NCBI RefSeq assembly: GCF_020618475.1
Contig: NZ_CP085335.1
Coordinates: 124,001-188,000, forward strand
Length of the DNA: 64,000 nucleotides
Direction: 5' to 3'
From: Haladaptatus halobius
GTDB lineage: Archaea > Halobacteriota > Halobacteria > Halobacteriales > Haladaptataceae
The stretch's first letter is position 1. Each line of letters begins with the position of its first letter. Made by a program: the position numbers and the translations under genes. Below the pieces are notes generated by a model. It was not told where the DNA came from. It made no database searches and worked only from the letters and a program-made list of their open reading frames with translations. Of this stretch, positions 25,908-34,947 are shown one piece after another.

Positions 25908-26471
25908 ATGACCGACGACCTGCGAGACGACTGGCGCGACCACGACTGGTCGGTGCTCGAATCGAAAACGGAGTACGAGACGGGGTGGTACACCGGGGGG
26001 TACGACCTCGTCGAACAGCCCGACGGGACGACGAAGAAGTACTACTGGGCGGAGCTACCGCCCGCGGTGGTCGTCCTCGCGGTCGCGGACGGAAACGTCG
26101 TGTTCGTCGAGCAGTATCGCCCCGCGATTCGGGAGCGATGTTTGGAGTGTCCCGCCGGAATCGTGGAGGACGGCGAGTCCTACACTACCGCCGGAGCGCG
26201 CGAACTCCGCGAAGAGACGGGATTCGAGGCGGACGGTCTCGCCCTGCTCGAATCGTTCTGGGTCGCGACCGGCGTGTTGCGCCACGAGCGCGGCGTCGTC
26301 TTCGCGGAGGGGTTGACTCCCGCCGGGCGGGAACTGGACGATAACGAGTTCCTCTCGGTGCAGACGATACCGGTCGAAGACGCCCTCGCCGCCGCCCGCG
26401 AGGCACCGGCCAACGACGCGACCATCGAGGCGTTGCTCCTCGCTAGCGAGGCCGGACTGCTCGACGGATGA
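25908..26471 (+). CDS. Nudix hydrolase, ADP-ribose-pyrophosphatase-like
   Basis: 187 residues with a complete Nudix box, GIVEDGESYTTAGARELREETGFE (REL-REETG core, catalytic Glu residues present). The preceding VVFVEQYRPAIRERCLECPAG is the signature of the ADP-ribose pyrophosphatase (NudF) subgroup, which splits ADP-ribose to AMP and ribose 5-phosphate. It overlaps the next gene, a second Nudix enzyme of the same subgroup, by 4 nt (ATGA). The pair likely arose by tandem duplication and is co-transcribed. Confidence 0.9.
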   Translation: MTDDLRDDWRDHDWSVLESKTEYETGWYTGGYDLVEQPDGTTKKYYWAELPPAVVVLAVADGNVVFVEQYRPAIRERCLECPAGIVEDGESYTTAGARELREETGFEADGLALLESFWVATGVLRHERGVVFAEGLTPAGRELDDNEFLSVQTIPVEDALAAAREAPANDATIEALLLASEAGLLDG

Positions 26472-26986
26472 ACTGGGAGCGCCGCGGGCGACGGAGCGTC
26501 TCGCTAGGGAAGTACGCGGTGGGGTACGACACCCTTCGGCGACCCGACGGGAAGACGGTTCGGCGCGTCTGGTTCGACCCGCCGGATTCGGTCGCCATCG
26601 TCGCCCGTACGGGGGACGAGATCGTCCTCATCGAGGAGTATCGCTCGCGCCTCGGCGAGACAGTGGTGTCCTGTCCGGCGGGTCGCGTCGAACCCGGCGA
26701 GTCGTTCGAGGCGGCGGCGAGACGGGAACTCCGCGAGGAGACGGGCTACGAAGCGAGGAACGTCCGACACCTCGAAACGTACTACCCGGCGGCGGGGATG
26801 CGAAAGCGCCGAGGTATCGTCTTCGCGTCGGAACTCACACCGGGCCGCCAGCGCCTCGAACCCGACGAGTTCATCGATGTGCGAACCGTTCCGGTCACGG
26901 ACGCCATCGACGCGGTTCGCGCCGCACCGACGTGCGGTTGGGCGCTCCCGCCGTTACTTCTCGCACGCGAAGAAGGGTTACTCTGA
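26468..26986 (+). CDS. Second Nudix hydrolase, paralogue of the preceding gene
   Basis: 172 residues. It keeps the NudF-like features IVLIEEYRSRLGETVVSCPAG and a full Nudix box GRVEPGESFEAAARRELREETGYE. The N-terminus is Arg-rich (MNWERRGRRSVSLGKYAVGYD) and shorter than that of the first copy, which has an extra acidic N-terminal stretch. Translational coupling to the first copy by ATGA overlap suggests equal expression. Possible roles are ADP-ribose or related nucleotide-sugar turnover; whether the two have different substrates cannot be told. Confidence 0.88.
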   Translation: MNWERRGRRSVSLGKYAVGYDTLRRPDGKTVRRVWFDPPDSVAIVARTGDEIVLIEEYRSRLGETVVSCPAGRVEPGESFEAAARRELREETGYEARNVRHLETYYPAAGMRKRRGIVFASELTPGRQRLEPDEFIDVRTVPVTDAIDAVRAAPTCGWALPPLLLAREEGLL

Positions 26987-27208
26987 TCGGTGTTCGGTAC
27001 GCTAACCGGCACTACTCCAATCGACCCGCTCGAATCGCCCGGAGCGTCGGCGTGCTCCTCGGCTCCGACGACTCCTCCCGGGTTGGATTCGGAATCGCCG
27101 TCACGACCGTCGCTTTTCGTCGAATGAGTGGCATATGGTAACGATTCACAAAAGACTTCGGTCGTTCGACCGGGCCGCTTATTCCGTCGGAGGCCGTAGC
27201 CCGCGCTC

Positions 27209-27556
27209 ATGGACGCCGAGATTTCCACGGAGGAAGTCCACGAACTCGTCGAGTCCGACGCGGACGCGCGAATCGTCGATATCCGACCGCAAGCCCAGTT
27301 CGACCGCGGTCACATCCCCGGAAGCGTGAACATCCCGTTCCACGCGCTGCCGCAACGAGTCTCAGAACTGGACGACGCCGAGCACGTCGTCACCGTCTGT
27401 CCGCTCGGCAAGTCGAGCGTCCAGGCCGCGCGGCTCATCGATTCCTACGAAGGTGTTCCGTCGGACGCCCGCGTCGAGAGTATGGCGGGCGGACTGGACG
27501 ACTGGGATCACGAACTCCGATCGGCGGACGACGCCGAATCCGACGCGCCGTTCTGA
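27209..27556 (+). CDS. Single-domain rhodanese-like protein
   Basis: 115 residues. STEEVHELVESDADARIVDIRPQ is followed by FDRGHIPGSVNIPF (rhodanese signature) and the active-site loop VCPLGKSSVQAARL with the catalytic Cys (about 68). The loop CPLGKSS is a common archaeal variant. Rhodaneses carry a cysteine persulfide for sulfur transfer, for example in tRNA thiolation or cyanide detoxification; no sulfur-relay partner is adjacent. The acidic C-terminal tail is typical of haloarchaea. The 222-nt gap before it shows no clear gene. Confidence 0.88.
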   Translation: MDAEISTEEVHELVESDADARIVDIRPQAQFDRGHIPGSVNIPFHALPQRVSELDDAEHVVTVCPLGKSSVQAARLIDSYEGVPSDARVESMAGGLDDWDHELRSADDAESDAPF

Positions 27557-27667
27557 CCGGAAAACCGCCGCTTCTGCGACGTTCGATCCGTCGCTCGGCG
27601 CGCTACCGAAAACGGTCACAAAGGGGAAGATGCCGCTAACCAGCCCGGAACTCGACCGACTTGCTCG

Positions 27668-27985
<318 letters not shown>

Positions 27986-27986
27986 C

Positions 27987-27993
27987 TATTAAA
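27987..27993 (-). promoter_or_regulatory. TATA box of the aIF1 gene
   Basis: On the minus strand TTTAATA is centred about 29 nt before the ATG at 27961. Confidence 0.5.
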
Positions 27994-28041
27994 CATTGTC
28001 GGGTATGTTTCCATGTCGAGAGGTCGTTATCCGCTCACGTT

Positions 28042-30252
28042 TCAACGCCTCGACTCGCGGACGATGTCGTCCACAATCGACACCGCCTCGTCCGCGTGTT
28101 CGCTCGTCACGGTGCCCGCGTAGCGCGCCTGTTCGTACAGCGCACCCACTCGTCGTGCTCGCTCGTCGACACCGACGTGGGAGAGCGCGTCGATGTACTC
28201 GCGGGGCGTCTCGCCCGGTCGTCGCTCGCGGTGTTTCCGAGAGAGGTGGTACTCCAGCCTGTCGAACGCGCGCTCCACGTCCGTCTCCGGGTCGTCGCGC
28301 GGTTGCCAGCGCACCCACGCCGTACGATAGATGGTTCCGAGGACGCCGGTTCGTCGCGCCGTGAGCAGCAGTCCGGCGCCAAGCAACCCGCCGTACAGCA
28401 GTTGCTCCGTCGACGGCATCTGGATGGGAATCCTGCCACCAGCGGCGGTCGTGCCCGCCAACGTGTTCGTCGTCCCGCCGCTCGTCCTGGGCGCGATGGC
28501 GTCGTTGCCGCGCTGACCGCGGTCGGGTCGGGGGCCGTTGCTCACGTCGCTCGTCGTTTCGTTCTCGTCCGTCGACGCTTCGGTCGTGGTAGTAGTGGTC
28601 GTCGGCTCCGGCGTCCACGTTCTGTTCTCGCTCCCGCCGGCGTCGACGTTGCTCATGTTGTTCGCGCGGGCTTCTTCGACCACCGACTGTTCGGCGTCCG
28701 ACCGCGGGCCGGACGGCGTCGGGTCGAATCGAACCCAACCGACGTTCGGGAAGTACACCTCGACCCACGCGTGCGCGTCGAGACCGCGGACGACCCACTT
28801 ATCCTCGGCCACCCGTTGTCCCGGCGTGTAGCCGGTGACGAATCGCGCTGGGATGTCCTGCGTCCGTAGCATGGCGACCATCGAGGTGGCGTAGTAGACG
28901 CAGTAACCCTTCTCCATCTCGAAGACGAACGAGTCCGCCACGTTCCCGTTCGGCTTCTGCACGTCGAGCGAGTATCGCTTGTTCTCTTCGAGCCACCGCT
29001 CGATGGCGATGGCTTCCTCGTAGGGGTTGTCCGCTTCGGCGGTTATCTCGTCCGTCCGTCGTTCCAATCTATCCGGCGTGTTCGCGGGAAGTCGCGTGTA
29101 CCGGTTTTCAATGGTTGAGGGGTAGTCCGTCCCGGCGTCTCGCAACTGTGACGGGCTTTTCGTGGGGACGCGACTGACGACGCTGTACGTCTCCCCTTTC
29201 GTCAGCGCGTTCTTCGGTGAGAAGCTTCCGGCGCTCCCGATTCGCACGTTGCCTTTCTGGTTTCCGATGACCCGTATCGGCTTCCACGCGGTGGGCATGG
29301 CGTCGACGCGGTTTGCTTCGACGGTGAACGTCTGGCGCACTTCGTACGAACTCCCCAGCGGCGGTGACTGCTGTTCGTAGGATCGACTGCCGTCGGTTCG
29401 CATCCAGTTACTCCCGGTGTAGCGGTCGTAGGCGGCGACCCGCCAGTACGCCCAGCGGTTCGCCGTCACCGTGTACTGTACCTTCGGCGAGAGTTCGATG
29501 CTCCCCTGTACTGCGACGTGTCGCTCGTTACTGATGAGGCCGCCGCTCCCGCCGGAGCCACCGCCGCCGCTCGGGAGGATCGGACTCACGCTCCCGCCCG
29601 GAACGACGCTCACGGTCGTCGAGAGGAGTACCATCGCAACCAACGCCACCGCCAGCACGTCCACCTGCGCGACGGTGCCGCCGTACCGAGCCATCGTTCC
29701 GAACGCGATGATGCCGAGGATACCGAGCATCCCCGTGAGCGTCACGAACGACCCGGCGTCGCTGGTGAGGACGAAGAAGCCGAGCGCCGCCCCGCCGCTG
29801 GCGGCGGCGAGCACGTACCGTCGCCGGAAGACGAGATACCATGGGACGAATGCGGTCGCCGGCGCGACGCCCAGCGCCCACGTCCCGACCGCACGCATCT
29901 GGAGGATCGACAGCCCGGTCAACAGCGCCACGTTGTCCGCGACGATGCGGCCGGTTTGGGAGAGGTTCGCCTGCGGCACCGTCGAGTAGTAGCTGAGCAA
30001 CCCGCCGCCCAGTAGCACCCCGCCGAGCACGAACGCCGTCCACGTCGGGAGTTTGCGCGCCAGTATCGTCGCCCCGACGAGCGCACCGGCGACGAACAAG
30101 AGCAGGTCGTCGGTGCCTCCCACCACGTTCGTGATGTAGTAGAAGATCTTCAAGTACGACGCGATGAGCACCGCCGTCGAACCGACGGCGAACCAGTGGA
30201 AGGGGACGGCGACGCCGCCGAAATGGAACGCACCGTCCTGTGCCGTGCTCAT
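28042..30252 (-). CDS. Membrane transglutaminase-like protein (DUF3488/DUF4129 type)
   Basis: 736 residues. Five to six membrane helices fill the first 200 residues (for example GSTAVLIASYLKIFYYI). An extracellular part follows, then a transglutaminase-core domain with the catalytic Cys (EKGYCVYYATSMVAMLR, about 465), His (GLDAHAWVEVYFPNVGW) and Asp (VRFDPTPSG). A Thr/Ser-rich linker (TPEPTTTTTTTEAS), another membrane helix (LYGGLLGAGLLLTA) and a cytoplasmic helical DUF4129-like C-terminus with LSRKHRERRPGETPREY follow. It is the third gene of a MoxR-DUF58-transglutaminase operon, overlapping DUF58 by 4 nt. Such operons are thought to build or remodel surface proteins; the substrate is unknown. 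Confidence 0.9.
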   Translation of the reverse strand: MSTAQDGAFHFGGVAVPFHWFAVGSTAVLIASYLKIFYYITNVVGGTDDLLLFVAGALVGATILARKLPTWTAFVLGGVLLGGGLLSYYSTVPQANLSQTGRIVADNVALLTGLSILQMRAVGTWALGVAPATAFVPWYLVFRRRYVLAAASGGAALGFFVLTSDAGSFVTLTGMLGILGIIAFGTMARYGGTVAQVDVLAVALVAMVLLSTTVSVVPGGSVSPILPSGGGGSGGSGGLISNERHVAVQGSIELSPKVQYTVTANRWAYWRVAAYDRYTGSNWMRTDGSRSYEQQSPPLGSSYEVRQTFTVEANRVDAMPTAWKPIRVIGNQKGNVRIGSAGSFSPKNALTKGETYSVVSRVPTKSPSQLRDAGTDYPSTIENRYTRLPANTPDRLERRTDEITAEADNPYEEAIAIERWLEENKRYSLDVQKPNGNVADSFVFEMEKGYCVYYATSMVAMLRTQDIPARFVTGYTPGQRVAEDKWVVRGLDAHAWVEVYFPNVGWVRFDPTPSGPRSDAEQSVVEEARANNMSNVDAGGSENRTWTPEPTTTTTTTEASTDENETTSDVSNGPRPDRGQRGNDAIAPRTSGGTTNTLAGTTAAGGRIPIQMPSTEQLLYGGLLGAGLLLTARRTGVLGTIYRTAWVRWQPRDDPETDVERAFDRLEYHLSRKHRERRPGETPREYIDALSHVGVDERARRVGALYEQARYAGTVTSEHADEAVSIVDDIVRESRR

Positions 30253-31340
30253 CGTCGCTCACCCCCAGAAGACTTGCGACGCTCGTCTTCCGACGTTCGC
30301 GATACGTCCGACTTGTTGGTTCGCTCACCACCGTCGGTTCGCACCGCCTGGGCCGCCGAACCGGCCGTTCCGCCGGTGGCGAACTCCTCGAACGCGACCG
30401 TGCGACCGGCGAACCGGATTTCTGCGTCCTCGCACTCGGTTGCCCCGCGGACGACGATATCCGCCCGCTCTCGGTCGCGTTCGTAAACCCGACCGCTCTC
30501 CATGTGCGCGAGCAAGGTGAGTACGTTCGTCTGCTGCCCCTCGTTGAAGTCGGGGGCGACGCGGCCTTCCGGGGTCGTCATCCCGACGGCGACGCCGGCA
30601 TCGAGAAGCGCCGCCGCGATGCTCGCCGCCGCGTCCGCGACGACGTCGACCCGGCCCGCGTTGGCCTCGGCGCTGATCTCGACTCGTTGTCGCTCCTCTT
30701 CCGTTTCGAACTTCCGAACGAGTAGGCCGTCGTCCGGTCGCTTCGCACTCGATTTCCAGTGTACGTCCCGAAGCGGGTCGCCGCGCTGGTACTCGCGGAG
30801 TTGGTCGAACTCGCGTCGCGCCGCGACGCCGAGACTCTCTTCGAACGCGGTCACCGTTTTCACGTCGTCTATCCGTTTGATCCGCGGGAAAATGAGTATC
30901 GACTCCCGCACTTGGTGGGTGAACGTTCGCCGAAACAGGCCGAACACGTCCTCCCCGACCACGCGAACGGGGCCGATGGCCTGTTCGCCGCGCTCCGCGA
31001 GGCGAACGTCGAACGTCAGCGTCGTCTCGCCGATGCTGGCGTCGACCGGTTCGCCTGAGTGTTCGAGTCCGTCCGCGAACCGTAACGAGACGCTTCCGGC
31101 GAAGGGATCGGGAGCCGAGAAGTCGAGTTCGACGGTCGCCTCGTCGCCGCGGAATCCGACGCTCGGCGCCGTCACGTCGAGGTCGGGGTGGTCGGTTCGT
31201 TTCAACTGGACGTACCCGACGATGAGCGCGACGAGGAGCGGGCCGACGACGGCGTTCAGCGACCGCGCGCCGAACGCGAACGCCAGCACGATTCCGGCGA
31301 CGCCCACGACGACGAACACCTGCCCGCGTCGCGTCAGCAT
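30249..31340 (-). CDS. DUF58 family membrane protein
   Basis: 363 residues from the ATG at 31340, 1 nt after the MoxR stop; the frame extends farther upstream, but that part overlaps the moxR coding region. Two N-terminal membrane helices (VFVVVGVAGIVLAFAFG; VVGPLLVALIVGYVQL) precede a soluble region with the DUF58 signature FDQLREYQRGDPLRDVHWKSSAKRPD (about 191-216). DUF58 proteins have a vWA-like fold and partner MoxR AAA ATPases. The C-terminal 40 residues are Ser/Arg-rich and disordered. It is translationally coupled to both neighbours. Confidence 0.9.
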   Translation of the reverse strand: MLTRRGQVFVVVGVAGIVLAFAFGARSLNAVVGPLLVALIVGYVQLKRTDHPDLDVTAPSVGFRGDEATVELDFSAPDPFAGSVSLRFADGLEHSGEPVDASIGETTLTFDVRLAERGEQAIGPVRVVGEDVFGLFRRTFTHQVRESILIFPRIKRIDDVKTVTAFEESLGVAARREFDQLREYQRGDPLRDVHWKSSAKRPDDGLLVRKFETEEERQRVEISAEANAGRVDVVADAAASIAAALLDAGVAVGMTTPEGRVAPDFNEGQQTNVLTLLAHMESGRVYERDRERADIVVRGATECEDAEIRFAGRTVAFEEFATGGTAGSAAQAVRTDGGERTNKSDVSRTSEDERRKSSGGERR

Positions 31341-31341
31341 C

Positions 31342-32340
31342 TCACTCCACCGGAACGTTGTCGAGGGCGTTCTGCACGACAGCGTCGCCCTCGTCGCCAC
31401 CCATCGCGCCGGTGTCGCTGCGGATGCGGTGGGGGAGCACCGTCACCGCTTCCAGTTTCACGTCGTCGGGGACGACGTACTCCCGTCCTTCGAGGACGGC
31501 CCGCGCCTGCGCCGCCCGGAGCAGAGCGATAGACCCGCGCGGACTCACGCCGAGCCGACTGCGGTCGCGGGTGTAGTTCGACAGTCGAGTGACGTAATCG
31601 CGAACCGGCGGCCGAACGGTCACGTTTGCGATGGTCGCTCGCGCCCGTCGAATGTCGCTCGCGCTCGCCACCGGGTCGAGTCGCCGAATGGGGTGTTCGC
31701 CCACGATGCGCCGGAGCACTTCGGACTCGTCCTCCGGACTCGGATAGCCGAGCGAGAGCTTCTTCATGAATCGGTCTACCTCGGCGACCGGCAGTTCATA
31801 AGCCCGGTCTTGCTCGACCGCGTTCTGAGTGGCGATGACCGTGAATGGGTTCGGCACGTCGTGGGTCGTTCCGTCGATGGTGACCTGCTCTTCTTCCATC
31901 GCTTCCAACAGGGCCGACTGCGTCTTCGGCGGCGCGCGGTTGATCTCGTCCGCGAGGACGACGTTGCCGAAGATGGGTCCGGCCTGAAACTCGAACTCGT
32001 TGGTCTTCTGGTTGTAGACGTTGACGCCGGTCACGTCCGACGGGAGGAGATCGGGCGTGAACTGCACTCGCTTGAACGAACAGTCGATAGAGCGCGCCAG
32101 CGACCGGGCCAACATCGTCTTGCCAACGCCCGGCACGTCTTCCAACAGGAGGTGGCCCCGTGCGAGAATCGTCGTGAGGATGTGTTCGGCCACGTCGTGC
32201 TGACCGACGATGACGTGTTCGATGTTCCCGATGATTCGCTGTGCCAAATCCGCTGCGTCTTCGATGGAGAGTGGGTCTGCAAACTCGTCTGTCGGTCGTT
32301 CCACGGAAGTCGGCTCGGGTTCTTTGTTAGCTTCCTTCAT
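31342..32340 (-). CDS. MoxR-type AAA+ ATPase
   Basis: 332 residues. Walker A LLEDVPGVGKTMLARSLA (about 69-86), Walker B VVLADEINRAPPKTQSALLEAMEE, sensor 1 FTVIATQNAVEQDRAYELPVAEVDRF and the arginine-finger region (PVAEVDRFMKKL) are all present, plus the C-terminal lid (SNYTRDRSRLGVSPRGSIALL). MoxR ATPases act as chaperones that activate or assemble partner proteins, here presumably DUF58 and the transglutaminase encoded downstream. It is the first gene of the operon; 257 nt separate it from the upstream gene. Confidence 0.95.
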   Translation of the reverse strand: MKEANKEPEPTSVERPTDEFADPLSIEDAADLAQRIIGNIEHVIVGQHDVAEHILTTILARGHLLLEDVPGVGKTMLARSLARSIDCSFKRVQFTPDLLPSDVTGVNVYNQKTNEFEFQAGPIFGNVVLADEINRAPPKTQSALLEAMEEEQVTIDGTTHDVPNPFTVIATQNAVEQDRAYELPVAEVDRFMKKLSLGYPSPEDESEVLRRIVGEHPIRRLDPVASASDIRRARATIANVTVRPPVRDYVTRLSNYTRDRSRLGVSPRGSIALLRAAQARAVLEGREYVVPDDVKLEAVTVLPHRIRSDTGAMGGDEGDAVVQNALDNVPVE

Positions 32341-32384
32341 GCTCTGAGTGCGGCGGTTAGATCGAGACGGGTGGTCTTAGTCCC

Positions 32385-32408
32385 GGAGACGCCAATGCTG
32401 GCGTCTCC
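32385..32408. repeat. Perfect 10-bp inverted repeat upstream of the moxR operon
   Basis: GGAGACGCCA-ATGC-TGGCGTCTCC forms a 10-bp stem with a 4-nt loop, 45-68 nt upstream of the moxR start. It could be a terminator-like hairpin of the upstream DUF7573 gene (190 nt past its stop) or an operator. The rest of the 257-nt gap shows no gene. Confidence 0.6.
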
Positions 32409-32597
32409 TCGTTACTCGTACTATGGGGACGTACCTTTGTAACTTTTGTCGCTACTCAAAGAGGAGTACACGTTTCGGTTGAATACTTTGTGGATTAGTG
32501 ACTCTACCCAGTCGGCGCGGAAACTGGCGCGGACGTCTCGTCGATTCCGTCGTCAGTGCGCGACGAGCGCGGGCCGAACGGTACGACCCGTGTCCTG

Positions 32598-32930
32598 CTA
32601 CCACTCCTTGCAGTCCGAACAGACCATCTCGTCGTCGTCCAACCATCGTTGTTCAACCGACTCGCCGCAGCACTCGCACGCCGTTCCGTCGGGCGTCCAC
32701 CCGTACGTCGCGCTGGCCGGTTCGACGTCCGACTCACCGCGCGCGGCGGATTTCGAGCCTTTCTCGGCTTCCGCGACGGACTCGGAGGTTTCGCCGACCT
32801 CTGAGTCCGCTCCGATCGATTTGGACGTTTCTCCGTCGTCCTCGTCCGAACTGACGGACTCGGACGCTTCACCGTCCGCCTCGTCGGTTTTCCCCGTCAC
32901 GAACTCCGACAGCGACGTATCCTCTGACAC
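32598..32930 (-). CDS. DUF7573 protein: acidic tail plus C-terminal zinc ribbon
   Basis: 110 residues. Residues 1-75 are an acidic Ser/Glu/Asp-rich disordered stretch (SEDTSLSEFVTGKTDEADGE). The last 35 residues form a zinc ribbon with CECCGES and MVCSDCKEW, the Cys pairs of a treble-clef-like finger. This two-part design fits the haloarchaeal DUF7573 family. Function is unknown. It is divergent from a small membrane protein at 33.0 kb. Confidence 0.65.
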   Translation of the reverse strand: MSEDTSLSEFVTGKTDEADGEASESVSSDEDDGETSKSIGADSEVGETSESVAEAEKGSKSAARGESDVEPASATYGWTPDGTACECCGESVEQRWLDDDEMVCSDCKEW

Positions 32931-33002
32931 GTCCTCGCCTACGAAGCCTCCCGTCGTAAGCGTGACGGAGCAAACAAGTACCCCCAGTACGGACGTTCGA
33001 CC

Positions 33003-33203
33003 ATGGCAGGACTCATCGCAAACGTCACCGAAATGATTCGCCTGTTTACCGACATCGCGGCGGTGAACCCCGTCTCCGCGTTCCTTCTGCTCGTCGGGGT
33101 GCTCCTCATCGGCTTCTCGTCGCTCTTCTTCGGCTACCTCGCCCTCGGCGGCCTGGTGTCGCCGCTCATCCCCGATTCGCCCGGTCGAGCGCCGCCGCGG
33201 TGA
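33003..33203 (+). CDS. Small membrane protein, 66 residues
   Basis: The ORF MAGLIANVTEMIRLFTDIAAV is followed by one strong hydrophobic helix (SAFLLLVGVLLIGFSSLFFGYLAL, about 25-48) and a short Pro/Arg tail. The start is 72 nt from the divergent DUF7573 gene. Its last 38 nt overlap the 3' end of the convergent LLM reductase gene. Such small haloarchaeal membrane proteins are conserved, but no function is known. Confidence 0.65.
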   Translation: MAGLIANVTEMIRLFTDIAAVNPVSAFLLLVGVLLIGFSSLFFGYLALGGLVSPLIPDSPGRAPPR

Positions 33204-34146
33204 GGCTCACGGCTTCGTCGCGGTCGGGACCGAGCGGCGACCCGGCGACGAAACTGTCCGCGTAGTCGAGAACGGCGGCGATTCGGTCGGCCACCGTCCC
33301 CGGCGTCCCGGCTATGCAGAACACGTCTATCATCTCGGCCGTCACTCGTTCGAAGGCGGCCGAGAAGTCGCCCGCTTCGATTCTCTCGCCCACTTCTTCG
33401 GCTCGTTCGCGGTCGATTCCGTGTCTGTCGAGCACCGGCTCTGCCGCGCCACCGGCGACGAACGCGACCGGCGGCCGGGCGGCCTCGCGCGCATCGTCTT
33501 CGTCCTCGGCGACGCTCACGCAGGCGTAGGCCGCGAAGTCGAACTCGCCACGGTCGTCGGATCGCTCGTCCAACCCCTCCGCGATTCGCTCCGCGGCCCA
33601 CGCGAAGTCGCGGGGGTGTGCGGCGTTGACCAGCGCGCCGTCGGCGTGCTTCGCGCTCATCCGGAGCATGTGCGGCCCCTGCGCGCCGACGTACACTGGA
33701 ATCTCGCTCGCCGAGTAGTTCAGCCCTGCTTCCCGCGCGGTGAAGGTCCCGTCGTGGCTCACGCGCTCCCCAGCCCAGAGGCGCTTCGACACTTTCATCG
33801 TCTCCAACACGCGCCGCAGGGGGCGATCTCGGTCGATGCCGAGGTTTCGCAGGGTCGAGCGGTCGCCCGCGCCCAACCCGCAGACCGCCCGCCCGTCGCT
33901 GGCTTCGTCGATGGTTGCGATGCGGGAGGCGAGGGCGACGGGGTGGGTTTCGTATGGGTTGATGACGCCCGGCCCAAGATGGATGTCCTCGGTCGCCGCC
34001 GCGACGCGGGAGAGGACGGCGAAGGGGTCGCGGTTGTTGTAGTGACTGCTGGCGAACAGCGCGTCGAATCCCTCGCGTTCCGCGCGCTCGCCGAGGGCGA
34101 CCAGTTCGGCGACGGGCTGTTCCGGCGCGAGTTCAATCCCGCGCAA
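33166..34146 (-). CDS. LLM-class F420-dependent oxidoreductase (Mer-like)
   Basis: 326 residues of the luciferase-like monooxygenase superfamily. The TIM-barrel core shows LGERAEREGFDALFASSHYNNRDPFAVLS, LGPGVINPYETHPVALASRIATIDEAS, and CGLGAGDRSTLRNLGID; YVGAQGPHMLRMSAKHADGALVN is the F420-binding face. Haloarchaeal copies are usually named 5,10-methylenetetrahydromethanopterin reductase, but they lack the methanogenic pathway, so the true substrate is open. Its start overlaps the end of cofE by 14 nt, tying it to F420 metabolism. Confidence 0.87.
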   Translation of the reverse strand: MRGIELAPEQPVAELVALGERAEREGFDALFASSHYNNRDPFAVLSRVAAATEDIHLGPGVINPYETHPVALASRIATIDEASDGRAVCGLGAGDRSTLRNLGIDRDRPLRRVLETMKVSKRLWAGERVSHDGTFTAREAGLNYSASEIPVYVGAQGPHMLRMSAKHADGALVNAAHPRDFAWAAERIAEGLDERSDDRGEFDFAAYACVSVAEDEDDAREAARPPVAFVAGGAAEPVLDRHGIDRERAEEVGERIEAGDFSAAFERVTAEMIDVFCIAGTPGTVADRIAAVLDYADSFVAGSPLGPDRDEAVSLTAAALDRANRG

Positions 34147-34894
34147 ACTCCCACCCCCGAAGTGCCTGCCGGACGAAGTCGCCCTCGACCGCCCGGAAGA
34201 GCTTCTCGCTCCCCTCGTGATTGCCGAACTCCCAGTCCCGGACGACGACGACCGGAAGCCCGTCGTCCCCTTCGCCGGTCACGAGGTTGGCCGCGGAGGC
34301 GAGCTCGTCCACGACCGACTCCACCGTCACTTCGAGTTCGTGGCCGTCCCTGTCGCGCTCGCCGCGCCAGTCCCTGCTCGCGGGCATTCCGGCCCAGCCG
34401 AGGGCGACGCCGCGCTGGCCGTGCCGAAACGGTCGCCCGCAAGTGTCGGTGACGACGACCGGCACGTCCGCCGAGAGAGCCTCTCGAATCCGCGCGGCGC
34501 TCTCGCTCGGTCGTTTCGGGAGCAAGAGGAGGTCGGCGCTCCCGGTGTTCGACCGGTCGATTCCCGCGTTGACGCCGACGTGGCCGAACCGCGTCGCGGT
34601 GAGCAGGAAGGGCGCTTCCACGATTATCTCCGTGCTCTCTTCGAGCACGGCCTGCGCGAATCGTGGGTCCTTCTCCTCGCCCGAAATCTCGGCGAGGCGG
34701 GCCGCCAGTTCCTCCGCCCGCGGACTCGCCGGGAACTCCTCGAGGTCGAACGCGCGCCCTTCGGCCTTCGAGACGATCGTGCTCGCTACCAGCAGTACGT
34801 CGCCGGGTTCGAGGTCGACGCGCTCCTCGACGAGCGCCGCGATGTCGTCGCCGGACTCGACCTCCGGAATCCCCGGTACCGCGAAGACATTCAT
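34133..34894 (-). CDS. cofE: Coenzyme F420-0:L-glutamate ligase
   Basis: 253 residues of CofE, which adds gamma-linked glutamates to F420-0 using GTP. Family landmarks are VPGIPEVESGDDIAALV, LEPGDVLLVASTIVSKAEGR, HVGVNAGIDRSN and the metal-binding VVTDTCGRPFRHGQRGVALGWAG. Length is standard. It forms an operon with the downstream LLM-class, F420-type oxidoreductase (14-nt overlap), so cofactor finishing and cofactor use are encoded together. Other cof genes are not in the window. Confidence 0.94.
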   Translation of the reverse strand: MNVFAVPGIPEVESGDDIAALVEERVDLEPGDVLLVASTIVSKAEGRAFDLEEFPASPRAEELAARLAEISGEEKDPRFAQAVLEESTEIIVEAPFLLTATRFGHVGVNAGIDRSNTGSADLLLLPKRPSESAARIREALSADVPVVVTDTCGRPFRHGQRGVALGWAGMPASRDWRGERDRDGHELEVTVESVVDELASAANLVTGEGDDGLPVVVVRDWEFGNHEGSEKLFRAVEGDFVRQALRGWEFARD

Positions 34895-34947
34895 GCTCGG
34901 TCGTTGGTGCGCCCGGATAAAAACCCGCCCGAAACTGACGAATCCGG

